Shown: positions 9,437 through 19,597, numbered from the stretch's first letter. The stretch is DNA of 64,000 bases from Kalmanozyma brasiliensis GHG001 (GCF_000497045.1 NW_015961981.1:188401-252400), one strand, 5' to 3'. Notes: a model not told the origin generated them from the letters alone. Program-made: numbers and translations.

Positions 9437-10579
9437 TCATGTGTTGTTGGCCAACCAACCATCTACCCATCCTGCACCTTCCGTTTTTGGCGCTGAATTG
9501 CTCAGATGCTGCCAGAGCTTCTCGAGTCTCTCCACGGCTCTCTGCCTCTTCTCCCCATCCTCCTTCTGAACAATCTCAATCGTCTCCCTGAGAACCGGAG
9601 CTGTACCGTAGACATCATCCAAGTAGCTGCTCGCAGCAAAGTACTTTGTGATCCTTCTCACCACCTCCTTTCCCCTTTCACTCTCCTCTGTGACACTGGA
9701 GCTCTCGGCTCGACCGGTGGAGTCAAAGATGCTGGCGAGGGCGGCCTCGGCCGTAGGTGCGTAAGCTCCTTCTTGCAGCGAGGCGTTGTCCGGTCGTGGG
9801 ATTACGAGATCCTGTCGACCCTGCGAGGACTGTTGTTCCTCTGCCAGCAGAAGGTGCATCTGCGCTTGCTCACGGGTGAAGCTTGCGTGCGAAGGCGAAG
9901 GGGGTCGGTAGAGCGGATCGAAGTTGGATAGCACCGTCTCGGTCAGGTCTGCGGGTGGAGGTTGGGTTGGCGGTTGCGAGCGCGATTCGTCGTCGAGCAG
10001 GGCAAAGATGTCTTCTGACGCTGCGAGGGGTGTTGTCAGTGGTGGTGGCTGCGCCCGCAGGGAGGAGAGTGTTTGTGTGGACGCGGCGTGATCGTTCCGC
10101 ACCGAAGCGTGAAGGGGACCGTCTAGGTCGGTGTACGAGCTGAGTGGTTGGGTTGCGGTCAAGCCCTGATAGCCGCGCTGCCAGCCTTCGTCGACGCCTT
10201 CCATCCTCCGTTCCTGCATAGCTGGAGCATTGAGCGACAGTCCTCGTTCGAACTCCTCAAACATCCCTTCCCCCCTGCCTTCACTAGTTTGCGTGCGAAA
10301 CCCCCCACCACTCCTCGCACTCGACCCAACCCCTGCACTGGTCGAGGAGGAGCGCAGGTCTTGTACGAGCCAGTCCCGCAGCTCGCCTCCACCGGTGGAA
10401 GGTTGAAACTCGGCTTTACCGCCAGAAGCGCCCGCCATGACGGACGAAAGCTGCGACGCTGCCAGGCTGCTGCGTAGCGTCGAGGCGAGCGTCTGCGCCG
10501 CGCTGCTTCCGCTTCCGCTTGTTGAGGCGTCATCCGTGGAGCCAGCTTTGCTTTTGCCTTTGCCCTTTTCATCCGCCAT
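9437..10579 (-). CDS. unrecognised protein with disordered N-terminus and helical C-terminal region
   Basis: A 380-codon frame from ATG 10579. I do not recognise a family. Residues 1-100 are Ser/Gly/Lys-rich and disordered. Short aromatic motifs follow (GELRDWLVQDL, MFEEFERGLSL, GWQRGYQG), then Pro-rich segments (PPTQPPPADL, YRPPSPSHASF). The last 80 residues look folded and helical: ITKYFAASSYLDDVYGT, then REDGE-like charged heptads and AVERLEKLWQHLS, ending with GWVDGWLANN. The pattern of conserved-looking short motifs in disorder suggests an adaptor, but this is inference. Its stop is only 14 bp from the stop of the convergent phospholipase gene, so the two 3' UTRs must overlap. Confidence 0.7.
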   Translation of the reverse strand: MADEKGKGKSKAGSTDDASTSGSGSSAAQTLASTLRSSLAASQLSSVMAGASGGKAEFQPSTGGGELRDWLVQDLRSSSTSAGVGSSARSGGGFRTQTSEGRGEGMFEEFERGLSLNAPAMQERRMEGVDEGWQRGYQGLTATQPLSSYTDLDGPLHASVRNDHAASTQTLSSLRAQPPPLTTPLAASEDIFALLDDESRSQPPTQPPPADLTETVLSNFDPLYRPPSPSHASFTREQAQMHLLLAEEQQSSQGRQDLVIPRPDNASLQEGAYAPTAEAALASIFDSTGRAESSSVTEESERGKEVVRRITKYFAASSYLDDVYGTAPVLRETIEIVQKEDGEKRQRAVERLEKLWQHLSNSAPKTEGAGWVDGWLANNT

Positions 10580-11057
10580 GGTTGCCTCTGGTCAGTGTTG
10601 TAGTGTGTGTGAGAGCGGTGAGGTGAATGTGCGAGAGGTGAAGGTTGATGTGCGTGCGAGAAGAATGGGCGAGTTGGACCCTTGACACGAGGTCTTCGCG
10701 TGAAACCCGTCTCTGCCGGATTCCGCACCTCATCACGCTCACTCTACACCGTCCCGCACAAAGGAGGCAATCGCGCGACCCCTCCATCGGACACAAGACA
10801 GTCAGTCGTACCTCAATGCTACAAGACATGGATTGCGATCGAGAACGGACATACAGCAGTGAGAGGTAAGAAGATGCGAGGTGCGATAGGTGAGAGCGAT
10901 GGAGCAGAACGATGCTATGAGTTGTTGTCAAGTAGGGTATATGAGTATGCTGTGTATGAATCGAGCAATGGATGCTGTTTCTGGAATCGATATCGAAGCA
11001 CGGTGTTATGAAGAATTGAAGTCAGAGTCATGCAAAGCTGAAGATCAGGTTCCGAGG
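10580..11057. other. intergenic: upstream of the 380-aa gene and 3' flank of the pseudohelicase
   Basis: There is no supportable gene. On the minus strand the 60 bp before the ATG at 10579 are CA/CT-rich, as in many fungal leaders. Nothing else stands out. Confidence 0.5.
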
Positions 11058-14000
11058 CTAAAAGTTGAGGATCTGCCTCGGGTCCATGGGCAGCTCGGCC
11101 ATCTTGCACCCAAAGTGGCACTCGATGGTCCTCAGCATCTCCACGTCGCCCCTTGGCCCCCCTGACGCCGTGACGACATTGACGCAGACACTCGGTCTAG
11201 CCATCGCCCCGGCAGCAGCGCAGCTGATCTTGTCCTTGTAGTCCTCCACGCTTCTCGGCATGTCATAGAACACGATTAGCGGGATCTGGTGTACCTCCTT
11301 GGGGTTCACAGCGATCTCGCACACCACGAGCGCCTTTCGCGTCCTGCCACCCGCAAACTGCGAAGAGGGCGACCGGAACTTGCCCAGCGTCTGCTGGCGC
11401 GTGTAGGCGTTCATATCGCGGTTCAGGCCCATGGCCTCGATGCCTTTGGAAGAGAGCTTGTAGATGAGCGCTTCCTGGGTGGCGATGTTGGCGCAGTAGA
11501 TGACGGTTTGACCAAAGCCAATGTCTTCCAGCAGGTCGGAGATCAGGTCGAGCTTCATCTCCCCAGCTGGGTTGTGCGAGAGGCCGGGAATGGGACTCGT
11601 CGGACCCATGCCACCGCCGTTCGAGGTGACCGCCACGTAGAGGTAATACTGGCGCATACCTTTGAGTGCTGCGAGCATGGGATCTTTGGCTGTGCTGACG
11701 CTCGAGTTCATCGGGTGGGCACCGAGCGCGTTGGCCGGCTGAGATGCATCGCGCTGATTGGCCGAGGCTTGCATGCCAGCGCTCGGACTATTGCTGCCTC
11801 CCGTCAAGGAGGCACCGCCTGAAGGACCCTGCGACATGTTGCTGCCGCCTCCACCGACACCAGCGCCATCACGACGCACGAGCACCCGCACCGACTCGCG
11901 CAGATGGATCGACTGTGCAAAGTTGAGCACGTCTTGCGGCACCGTGTTGGAGAAGAGCGCGACTTGCCTGTCCATCGTAGACGAGCTGGGCGGAGAATTG
12001 CCGAGGCTATCAGGACCCTGATCGAAGGGCGAAAATGCGGCGTTGCCAGCGCTCTGCGGCAGACCTGGGCTAAGGCCACCGACACCTCTGGCGTTGACAA
12101 GAACATTTGCTGGAGCGGAAGGCAAGGGTAGCACCCGCAGCATGGTGCTCACATGGTCGGCAAGATTACGCGCGATGAGCTGATCCACTTCGTCCAACAC
12201 CACAAGTCGGACCTCGCTCGGCTTGATGGCAGCAGCTGCGGGCCCGCTGCCTTGGATGTGCAGAGACGAAGCGTTGTTCGTCATGTAGGTGAAGAGCTCG
12301 CTCATCTTTTGCGGCGTTCCCACGACAATGTGCGGCCAGACCTGGACCAGCGACTGGGCCTCTTGATGCACGTCAAGGCTGCTGGCTACCACCATGTGAA
12401 CACGGATGCCCAGGGGTGCGCCGAGACCCAATGCCATGCGCTGAGCTTGCGTGGCCTGGTCCACCGTTGTTGACACAATGAGAGCGACAGGACCACGGTT
12501 GGAAGCAGTCTGGCCGGGTCCGCCTGTCTCCTTGAGAACATTGAGCACGAGCTGCAACGCTGGAATGACGTACGACGCGATCCGCTCTTGCGTCGGAGGC
12601 GCTTGGGCAATGATATCGCTGCCTCGGAGAAGGAAGGGCAAGGCTCGTTGCTGGATCCTATTGGGTGGACCTAGACCATACTTGAGAATCGAGCGCAGCA
12701 AGTCTGGGTGTAGGTTGAGATGGTCCCATTTGGAGATGATGGCGTTGGGCTGGATGAGACCGGTTCCTGGCTGCAAGACGGTCGATGTCGCGGCTGTGCC
12801 ATCGTCGAGACCGGGGGTGGGCGGATTGCCCGCGTCAGCTGCGCCAACACCTCCAGCGAGGCCATCCTTGCGGTTGCTTGCTCCCACCTGGCCTGGTGCA
12901 TTCCATCGTCGGTCGACGCTTTGGTCTTGACCTCGTACATTTGGGCCGCTCCATCCTCGACCATTGCCTGAGATCGAAGGTCGTGGGCTGAGTGCATTTG
13001 AGGGCGGGAAAGGGCCGTTGGGACCCGTGGGAAACTGACCGTTAGGGTGACTTCCCACGCGCGGCGACGTAGCGCGATCCAACCCTCCAAGCTGCGGAGT
13101 TCCCAGCATTCCGCCCGTCGGTCCGAGTCCAAGTCCAGTCAGCGCAGGTGTCGAGCTGATGCCCGCGCTGCCATTGTTCTGCAGCGTCAGCAGATGCGAG
13201 ACGCTGCTGGCCAGAGCATTGACCTGGACGTTGAGAGTACGCATGTCCTCGGCTGAGCCGCCATTGGCCACCGCAGCGGCGGTCTGAGCTGCGTTGGCGC
13301 TGCTGCTACTGGAGAGACTCGACGGCGGAAGACCCTTTGTGCGTTCGAGCAGCAGCGAGACGTTTCGGGAGATGCCCGAAATTTGGCGTGAGAAGTCCTT
13401 CATCCCACTTTCTACACGGATGAGCCGATCGAGCATGTCTTTGATGACGGAAAACTCGAGGGCTGCGTCGTCCGAAGAAGGCATGGGCTTGTCAAAGATG
13501 TGTCCAGCCGAGACGGAGCGATTGGGCAACGGACTGTGAAAGCCGGATCCGGTGAGGGGACTTCCGATGGGCGAGTGCACGGTCGAAGATACTGCGCTTC
13601 CGATCGTCGCCGCAGTCGGCGAGAGGAGTCCGCCTGACAAGTTCATGTAGGAAGGTACTGTCAGTGTTGGAGCTGCACCGCCGAGTGCTGCTGGTCGATC
13701 GATGCGACTGTTGCGTCCGAGCGAGCCTGAAGCGATGCCATGAGATGTCGGATTGCTCGCGTGACCCAGAAAGCCGGCGTTGGCCGAGCCTGCCGTATCG
13801 AAAGCATTTTTGGTGGAAGCATCGAGGGTGGCATGGCTAAATTGGGCCGAGGATGCACGCTTCGATGGTAGATTCGAGTTGGCTTGAGAGAGGGAAAAGG
13901 TGGTATGATTGCCCTGACTGCTGGCTGGTCGTACGAACGCAGCGCTTGAGGCGTCTCGATCCAGCACTGGCATTGAGTCGGCTGGTACGTCATAGCTGGA

Positions 14001-14681
14001 AGGGTGCATCCACGAGCTGGGTCGAGTCTTACCGGAGCTCGAGGCTGCAGGCGCGTTGGGACCGGACCCGGAGGAACGGCCGAACGAAGAAGACACCGCC
14101 GGGTCGTTCTGGTCGAAGGTATGTTGCGCGTCCAGGAGGAGTCGAGGCGTTCCAAAGTCTGTTTCGCTGCTGGCGTTGTTGCCGCGATCATGCAAGGCCA
14201 TTCTATTTTGCTGGAAAGAAGGCGATCGAAGTGGCTGCGAGCCGCCGCTTTGACCTTGAAAGCCTGCTGGCAGGGGTGACCCTGAGTTGGCCGAGCGAAA
14301 GCTCAGAGTCGAGGCGGCGAGACTGTTGGAGCGAGCGACATCTGGTAGCTTGTGGCCGGCGCTGCCAGCACTATTGCCACCTCTCGCTGCTCCTATGACA
14401 CCGGGTTGGAGTCCGGGGTTGCTGAAAGCAGAGTCGACAGATCGGTTGGCATCGTTGCCGACATTGCCACTACTCCTTGGCAAGTTTGCAGAGTTGGAGC
14501 GAGGAGGTGCGCCGGGTTTGTTGGGCAAAGGGTGGGCTCCGCTCCGCGAAGTGTCGGTGCGCTCTGATATGGAGACAGACGAGGCAGCCTCGAGGCTGCT
14601 GTGATTGTTGTTGGCGGCCGACGTCTGAGGCGCGTTGGTGGACCAAATGCTGTTGCCTGTTAGGAAAGGCGAGACTGACAT
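11058..14681 (-). CDS. eIF4A-derived DEAD-box pseudohelicase with long disordered N-terminus
   Basis: A 1207-aa product from ATG 14681; the frame extends further upstream without conserved-looking sequence, so this ATG (MSVSPFLTGNSIW) is preferred. Residues 1 to about 640 are Ser/Asn/Gly/Pro-rich and disordered. From about 650 an eIF4A-like core is clear: Q-motif region (LLRSILKYGLGPPNRIQQRA), motif Ib GTP, motif IV-like TVIYCAN, and the C-terminal ending MAELPMDPRQIL. The catalytic motifs are lost. Motif I is AQAPPTQERIASY instead of AxxGTGKT, motif II is DEVD (about 829), motif III is SNT instead of SAT, and the HRIGRxGR motif VI is replaced by KISCAAAGAMARPS. Insertions (for example about 900-1000) split the core. 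Established eIF4A enzymes unwind mRNA leaders; this one should not bind or hydrolyse ATP normally, so an RNA- or protein-binding scaffold role is inferred. Confidence 0.8.
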   Translation of the reverse strand: MSVSPFLTGNSIWSTNAPQTSAANNNHSSLEAASSVSISERTDTSRSGAHPLPNKPGAPPRSNSANLPRSSGNVGNDANRSVDSAFSNPGLQPGVIGAARGGNSAGSAGHKLPDVARSNSLAASTLSFRSANSGSPLPAGFQGQSGGSQPLRSPSFQQNRMALHDRGNNASSETDFGTPRLLLDAQHTFDQNDPAVSSSFGRSSGSGPNAPAASSSGKTRPSSWMHPSSYDVPADSMPVLDRDASSAAFVRPASSQGNHTTFSLSQANSNLPSKRASSAQFSHATLDASTKNAFDTAGSANAGFLGHASNPTSHGIASGSLGRNSRIDRPAALGGAAPTLTVPSYMNLSGGLLSPTAATIGSAVSSTVHSPIGSPLTGSGFHSPLPNRSVSAGHIFDKPMPSSDDAALEFSVIKDMLDRLIRVESGMKDFSRQISGISRNVSLLLERTKGLPPSSLSSSSSANAAQTAAAVANGGSAEDMRTLNVQVNALASSVSHLLTLQNNGSAGISSTPALTGLGLGPTGGMLGTPQLGGLDRATSPRVGSHPNGQFPTGPNGPFPPSNALSPRPSISGNGRGWSGPNVRGQDQSVDRRWNAPGQVGASNRKDGLAGGVGAADAGNPPTPGLDDGTAATSTVLQPGTGLIQPNAIISKWDHLNLHPDLLRSILKYGLGPPNRIQQRALPFLLRGSDIIAQAPPTQERIASYVIPALQLVLNVLKETGGPGQTASNRGPVALIVSTTVDQATQAQRMALGLGAPLGIRVHMVVASSLDVHQEAQSLVQVWPHIVVGTPQKMSELFTYMTNNASSLHIQGSGPAAAAIKPSEVRLVVLDEVDQLIARNLADHVSTMLRVLPLPSAPANVLVNARGVGGLSPGLPQSAGNAAFSPFDQGPDSLGNSPPSSSTMDRQVALFSNTVPQDVLNFAQSIHLRESVRVLVRRDGAGVGGGGSNMSQGPSGGASLTGGSNSPSAGMQASANQRDASQPANALGAHPMNSSVSTAKDPMLAALKGMRQYYLYVAVTSNGGGMGPTSPIPGLSHNPAGEMKLDLISDLLEDIGFGQTVIYCANIATQEALIYKLSSKGIEAMGLNRDMNAYTRQQTLGKFRSPSSQFAGGRTRKALVVCEIAVNPKEVHQIPLIVFYDMPRSVEDYKDKISCAAAGAMARPSVCVNVVTASGGPRGDVEMLRTIECHFGCKMAELPMDPRQILNF

Positions 14682-15666
14682 GATGACTAGAATCGTAGTC
14701 TCTTCTTGCTTTGACAGGTTGACCGTTGCCAGATCAGCCTTGGAGGTGGTCCGACCAGGTCTCGGCTTGTCGCTCTCGTCCCACAAAGGCTGAAGAATGG
14801 TAAGTCGCCTGGCTTTCCTTGGTCGCAGATCGATCGTCGCGAGTAGGGTCCGAGTGCTCGGAAGACAGGAAAGGTCTTTGATGCCGAACAAGGACGCTTC
14901 CTGGAAGGTATGGAAGAAGTCGAGTCGAGAGTTGAAGCTTGAGGTAACTTAATCGAAGACTGGCCGCAGCGTCGATCCAAAAAATTGACACTTGTGTCTG
15001 AGTGAGCAGGCACCGACACGTCAACGGGCCTCAACCCGAGTCCAACACTTCTTGTCAAGTCAGACTCAGCCGCGCATTCACGATTTCTTCTTGCTTTTAG
15101 GGGTCCAATCCGAAGAAAGCACAGCGAAATGCACGGCAGCAACAGGCACAGAACAGCGAAGCACATCTTGCAGCACAGCGCAGCTCCCTTTGGCCATGCG
15201 GCGACCAGCATTCGAGAGCCTATCTTGATCAGCGCAGGGACACTCTCGGCGACGAGTCGGTCCAAGCACACGTCGCACCTGTCAAGTGCATGCGCTTCCT
15301 TCTTTGTCAAGCCGATCACTTTGTGTCGATACGAGTAAAGGCAGGCCCTGCTTTGGCCAGCCTGCACATCCGACGCCTGTCAACTTTAGGCCGTGACATT
15401 ATACATCAAGGAACATATCGGTCCAGATGGCGAGAGAGGACTGCACCGCTGAGACAAGCCGTCAGCAGTCACCGAGAGGATGCCATCTGCTTTGTGCTTG
15501 CGGTTGTCCTGACACGGTGTCAGAAAGTCTGACGAGATCTTTCAGATTGAGAGAAGATTATAGTACAAGACGCATCGTGAGTCGATTACGCCCGAGTGAG
15601 AATGGCAACTAGTTCGATACCGCCCTGGATACCGCCGCAGATCCTCCACGCAGAGTCGACACCGAA
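14682..15666. other. intergenic: pseudohelicase upstream region and SEC22 3' flank
   Basis: About 1 kb with only short unsupported frames, including the upstream in-frame extension of the pseudohelicase to 14891. It probably holds the pseudohelicase promoter and leader. I see no tRNA or repeat. Confidence 0.5.
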
Positions 15667-16347
15667 TCAGAAGAACTTGATCCAGATGATGAACAGGAAC
15701 AGAAAGCCCACGGCGCCGACGGGAGCCCACTTTCGAAGCAGCGCATCGATGTTGATCTGCCTTGCCGCTTTACGGTACTTGAGCGACTCGTCTCGCAACG
15801 ACGAGGACATAGTCGACATCTGGTCCAAGCTGTCGCCACGCCAAAGCAGGTCCTCCATGTTTTTCGTCATGATGCGTGTGACATCCTGCAAGTCCTCGTT
15901 GAGTCGGTCCAAGTTGGATGAAGCTGCCGATTGCGCTGTGCGAGAGTCCTCGTAAAGTCGTTTTGTTCGCTGCATGAACGTGTCGAAGCTCACAAAGGCG
16001 TAGGGTCGAAGCGTCCTCTGTTCCACCTGACTACCGTAGCTGCGCTCAAACTCTTTCGAGAGCTCGTCAAGGTACGAGAAGGCAAGCTTGCGTGGATACG
16101 ACTTTTCCGCGATGGTGAGATAGACAACTGAGGACGGCATCGCAGGCGGCGGTGAGATGAGGTAGTGCAATGTGTATTTGCCGCTCTCGATGCTGCAGCG
16201 CTGCTCGGAAGAGGGGGTGATGCGTCGGAAGATGAGCTTAGCCTGCTGCTTGTGCTCCGAGAGGTCGGTCTCGGTCTTGCCATCATCCACGCTCTGCGCC
16301 AATGGCAGTCCGTCCGAGACTCGTGCGATCTGAGTTGACAGCGGCAT
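15667..16347 (-). CDS. SEC22: R-SNARE Sec22, ER-Golgi vesicle fusion
   Basis: A 226-aa intronless SNARE acting in ER-Golgi anterograde and retrograde fusion. The longin domain occupies about residues 1-125, with the typical KYTLHYLISP and FSYLDELSKEFE segments. A coiled-coil R-SNARE motif follows (LNEDLQDVTRIMTKNMEDLLWRG, about 145-200), and a C-terminal transmembrane anchor (VGFLFLFIIWIKFF) ends the protein without a luminal tail. Length and order match yeast Sec22 (about 214 aa). The ATG at 16347 is the first ATG and begins MPLSTQIARVSDGLPLAQS, which is the conserved longin start. The divergent neighbour on the plus strand is a WHI2-like gene. Confidence 0.95.
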   Translation of the reverse strand: MPLSTQIARVSDGLPLAQSVDDGKTETDLSEHKQQAKLIFRRITPSSEQRCSIESGKYTLHYLISPPPAMPSSVVYLTIAEKSYPRKLAFSYLDELSKEFERSYGSQVEQRTLRPYAFVSFDTFMQRTKRLYEDSRTAQSAASSNLDRLNEDLQDVTRIMTKNMEDLLWRGDSLDQMSTMSSSLRDESLKYRKAARQINIDALLRKWAPVGAVGFLFLFIIWIKFF

Positions 16348-17081
16348 GCTATTTGAGAAGTATCACTGGGTGGCTGTGATCTAGCTCGAAGTGAATGGGA
16401 CTGAGGCCGTTTCTGGTTGTTCGGTAGACGACGAGGGATTGGGGCTGATGCTTCGGTTTGGGTGCTGGGGCTGGTACGGTTAAGACTTCGAATTAGGTGA
16501 ACGACGGGGTCGACGATGATGATGGAAAGGATGCTGCAGCGAAAGGGGTCCGAGCGTGTCGCTTTCACTTCTTCCCGCCACGCTGTTCGGCTCACACCAG
16601 CACCTACGTGTAGCAAAAGTCACAGATCAATCGAGTTGTAGATCTCACAATCTCGTGTATTTTTTTCTTGCATATCGGTTGCCTGCAAAAGTCCAAATTG
16701 AACAGCAAGCGAGCAACAAGGCATCTCACAGCGACGTCGATCCCCCACTCAGAAAGTGCTCTCAGCAACCCACGGGTCTCAGCCAGCAAGGCGAGGTTGG
16801 TCTCACCCTTTGGACGTAGTTCACCTTCCATCTATCTCACCTTTCGTCCGTCATCGTCTTTGCCTCCCACTCCATACTTCATCTTGAAGCGACTGCTGCC
16901 ATCGATCAAGCAGACGTCACTCGGGCACAGCCATCATTCGTTCGCTCCTCGACGTCTCGACGCGGATCAACAGCTCCGCAGCCTGCCAAACGGATCTCTC
17001 TTCGGTCGGCGCTCACTGCGAATCCCTATTAGTCCGCTCGCTCACCCTTCGCATCACAGCATTCTCTCGAGATCACACTGC
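16348..17081. promoter_or_regulatory. divergent promoter region, SEC22 / WHI2-like
   Basis: This 734-bp interval separates two divergent start codons. The WHI2-like frame is open upstream to 16668, but the sequence there shows no conserved-looking protein and is taken as leader. No specific element was recognised. Confidence 0.5.
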
Positions 17082-18266
17082 ATGATGATGGACGGCGTCG
17101 ACGAGTATGCAGGCCAGGACTCGGGTACTCACCTCACGCTCGAGCTGCGAGGCACCCGCTTCACAATCGAGCGCGAGACCATGATGAACCTGCCCGAATC
17201 AGTGCTACTTTGCCTCTTCCCGAACGGCCTCATCCTCACACGTCAGCCTCGCGTGCAGTCTCTCATCGATCAGGACGGAGGCGCTGGCGAGGACGACGAA
17301 GAGGAGCTCTACTTGGTTGACTTCGATCCTCAGTGTCTCTCGTACGTCCTCAGCTTCTTCAAGACGGCACAAGACGACTTTTACGGCACGCACGAAGCCC
17401 CTGGCAAGTACCGTCCGAGCTCGTCCTTTGGCAACAACTCTGGCATGTACCAGTACAACGGAGCGGGAGAAGACCCCAACAACATGAACCAGGGCGGCAT
17501 GTCCCAGATCCCATTGATGAACAAGCAGCCCATCATTGTCCTGCGCGAGGAGCTCGAATACTTTGCTATTCCGCCCAAGAAGGCTGTCACCGATGCACAA
17601 CCTGCTGCGCTGGATCCAGAAGCGTTCGAGGGCACCGATCCAAGCACCGGTCACCCCACGCCGGCGCTGCTGCGACTCAAGTACGCTTGCGGAGATGCTC
17701 TTCTCGATCGCAAACAGATCTTCACCGCCTTGCAGCGAAATGTCAACAAGGAGAACAACCTGGCCGAGCAGCACCTCATCGACATGCTCTGCATGAGCGG
17801 CTTTGACCGCGAAGACACGTGGGGCTTCCGCGCACTTGAGCCCAACCGTTGCTGCATCACCTCGATCGCATTGGTCTTGCTCAAGACGGGCATCACACAT
17901 GCAGGCGAGCTCGAGGCAGAAGGCATCAACCCAGAGTCGCTGGCTGCGAACGACTACCACGATCCCAGCGGCCAAACGAGCATGATGAACAACATTCGCG
18001 TCGACCATCAACAATTCGCGACTGCGCAAAAGCTGCTCCTCTTCTGGCGGAAACCGGCGAGAAAGTGTTGGTGGGACGGTATCGACATTGTTCTTCCTGC
18101 AAACAAGGACAACACGACTGCAGAGGCTGCACAGACTGTTCAGCCCGATGACCTGAATGACGCCGGCTTGACAGCAAAGGAAGTGGAGCTGCTCAAGTCT
18201 GGAAAGGGCAGGAAAGTGCGGGTCTGGGCACGCCGAGTCTGGACGTTGGAGCTCAGCCTGATTTGA
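17082..18266 (+). CDS. WHI2: WHI2-like BTB/KCTD-type stress-response regulator
   Basis: A 394-aa protein. In yeast, Whi2 partners the Psr1/Psr2 phosphatases in the general stress response and restrains TORC1 when amino acids are low. The N-terminal BTB-like part reads LTLELRGTRFTIERETMMNL and PESVLLCLFPNGL (about 15-50), an acidic loop follows (GEDDEEELYLVDFDPQCLSY), and then LSFFKTAQDDFYG. The C-terminal half contains LEYFAIPP and ends with RVWARRVWTLELSLI, which I associate with the fungal Whi2-like family. Three tandem ATGs (17082, 17085, 17088) could each start it; the first is used. A long antisense frame overlaps and is a shadow. Family call good, exact function inferred from orthology. 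Confidence 0.82.
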   Translation: MMMDGVDEYAGQDSGTHLTLELRGTRFTIERETMMNLPESVLLCLFPNGLILTRQPRVQSLIDQDGGAGEDDEEELYLVDFDPQCLSYVLSFFKTAQDDFYGTHEAPGKYRPSSSFGNNSGMYQYNGAGEDPNNMNQGGMSQIPLMNKQPIIVLREELEYFAIPPKKAVTDAQPAALDPEAFEGTDPSTGHPTPALLRLKYACGDALLDRKQIFTALQRNVNKENNLAEQHLIDMLCMSGFDREDTWGFRALEPNRCCITSIALVLLKTGITHAGELEAEGINPESLAANDYHDPSGQTSMMNNIRVDHQQFATAQKLLLFWRKPARKCWWDGIDIVLPANKDNTTAEAAQTVQPDDLNDAGLTAKEVELLKSGKGRKVRVWARRVWTLELSLI

Positions 18267-18742
18267 TGGATGCCGCCTCCTTTGCTTCAGGCCGACCCAC
18301 TGCACATCGACGAGAACCCAAGCCAGGAGCGCTCTATACCCTTTCTCGTTCTCGCATCATTCTTAATGAACACTATCTAGCATCTTTCACCATCTTTCCA
18401 CATTGTTTGTCAGCTCGTTTCGAAGACAACTGCATCGCATGCTTACTTTCGCTTCATCCTTGTTACCCATCTGTCCTCATGTTTCGGCTGCGTCTGAGCG
18501 TCCGACGCTGCAGGATGTTATGTCTGAGTATAGCTGCGCACAAGAGGATCCAGCGTGGATTTTCAGTCGCACGAGAAATTCTCACCTCTGAGTCTCACGT
18601 GACAAGGCCTTTTTCTAATCGGAACAGCTCGAGATCCGAACACATTTCTTCTCGACATCATCAGTGCTTCTCAGCTACCACCCTCAAGCATCGAATCGAC
18701 GTGCACCCGACGATAGCTCATTCGACGATACTTCGCATCATC
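18267..18742. other. intergenic: WHI2-like terminator and RSM10 promoter
   Basis: This tandem same-strand spacer has no supportable gene. The RSM10 frame is open back to 18263, but the upstream sequence shows no conserved-looking protein and is treated as untranslated. Confidence 0.5.
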
Positions 18743-19597
18743 ATGGCGTCAAGATCGACAGGCGTCGCTCGCCAGCTTTTGACCGCCGCTCCTGGGGCGT
18801 CTCGCACTTTGACACGGACCGCAGTACCTGTCGCCAGGTCGTTTGCTTCCTCCGCAAGCCACTCGAATCAGTCTACCTCCTCCTCCGTGACGCTGGACCA
18901 GCTTCGCGACGCTTCGCGGACCCTTCCGCCAACTCGAAGCAGCTCATCATCTGGCTCGGCCAATGTCGAGAGTAGCAATGCTGCCGCCGCCATAGAGGAA
19001 GAGCAATTTGTCCTTCCCAACTGCCTTCTTCCCACCGAATCACTCAAACCAACACACGGCATCCACGTTGCAACATTACACCTGCGCTCCTACGCTGACG
19101 GCTTGCCGAACCTCGACCTATTTGCCGACTTTGCACGTCGGGCAGCATTTGCGATCGGCATCCCCGCGAGTGGTGTGGCTCACCTTCCCACGCGCACCTC
19201 GCTCTGGACGGTGCCACGGTCGCCTTTCGTGCACAAGAAGTCGCAGGAAAACTTCTGGAGAAAGACGCATTCGAGGGCGATCAAGCTCTTCGACGCGAAT
19301 GACCAGGTGGTGGATCGCTGGCTGCACTTTTTGCGTATTCACGCGCTGCCCGGAGTGGGACAGAAGGCGGAGCTGTTTCGGTACCACGAGGTGGGTGTAG
19401 GCGACAAGCTGATGGAGGAGGCCAAAGCTTTGCAACGTTCGAGCTCGACGCCGGTATCGGAAGATGCGGCAGATAAGAAGGAGCATGTAGCAGAGGCCTC
19501 AGCGCCGGAAGGATCGAGCGCTGAGACTATCAAGAAGCTCGCCGACGGCATCGTTGAAAAGGAGATGGCACAGGAGGGGTCCGCCGAGCAGAAGTAA
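18743..19597 (+). CDS. RSM10: mitochondrial small-subunit ribosomal protein uS10m
   Basis: A 284-aa protein from ATG 18743, which begins with a typical presequence (MASRSTGVARQLL, then RTLTRTAVPVARSFASSAS), rich in Arg and Ser and lacking acidic residues. A low-complexity Ser stretch follows, then the uS10 fold at about residues 105-215: HVATLHLRSYADGLPNLDLF, then GVAHLPTRTSLWTVPRSPFV and KSQENFWRKTHSRAIKLFDA, ending WLHFLRIHALPGVGQK. These are hallmark S10 segments. The C-terminal tail (about 60 residues) is acidic and variable. It works in the mitoribosome small subunit. High confidence. Confidence 0.92.
   Translation: MASRSTGVARQLLTAAPGASRTLTRTAVPVARSFASSASHSNQSTSSSVTLDQLRDASRTLPPTRSSSSSGSANVESSNAAAAIEEEQFVLPNCLLPTESLKPTHGIHVATLHLRSYADGLPNLDLFADFARRAAFAIGIPASGVAHLPTRTSLWTVPRSPFVHKKSQENFWRKTHSRAIKLFDANDQVVDRWLHFLRIHALPGVGQKAELFRYHEVGVGDKLMEEAKALQRSSSTPVSEDAADKKEHVAEASAPEGSSAETIKKLADGIVEKEMAQEGSAEQK

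Noticed and set aside
17205..18305. 366-codon minus-strand frame
   Set aside because: Shadow of the WHI2-like gene; no recognisable domain.
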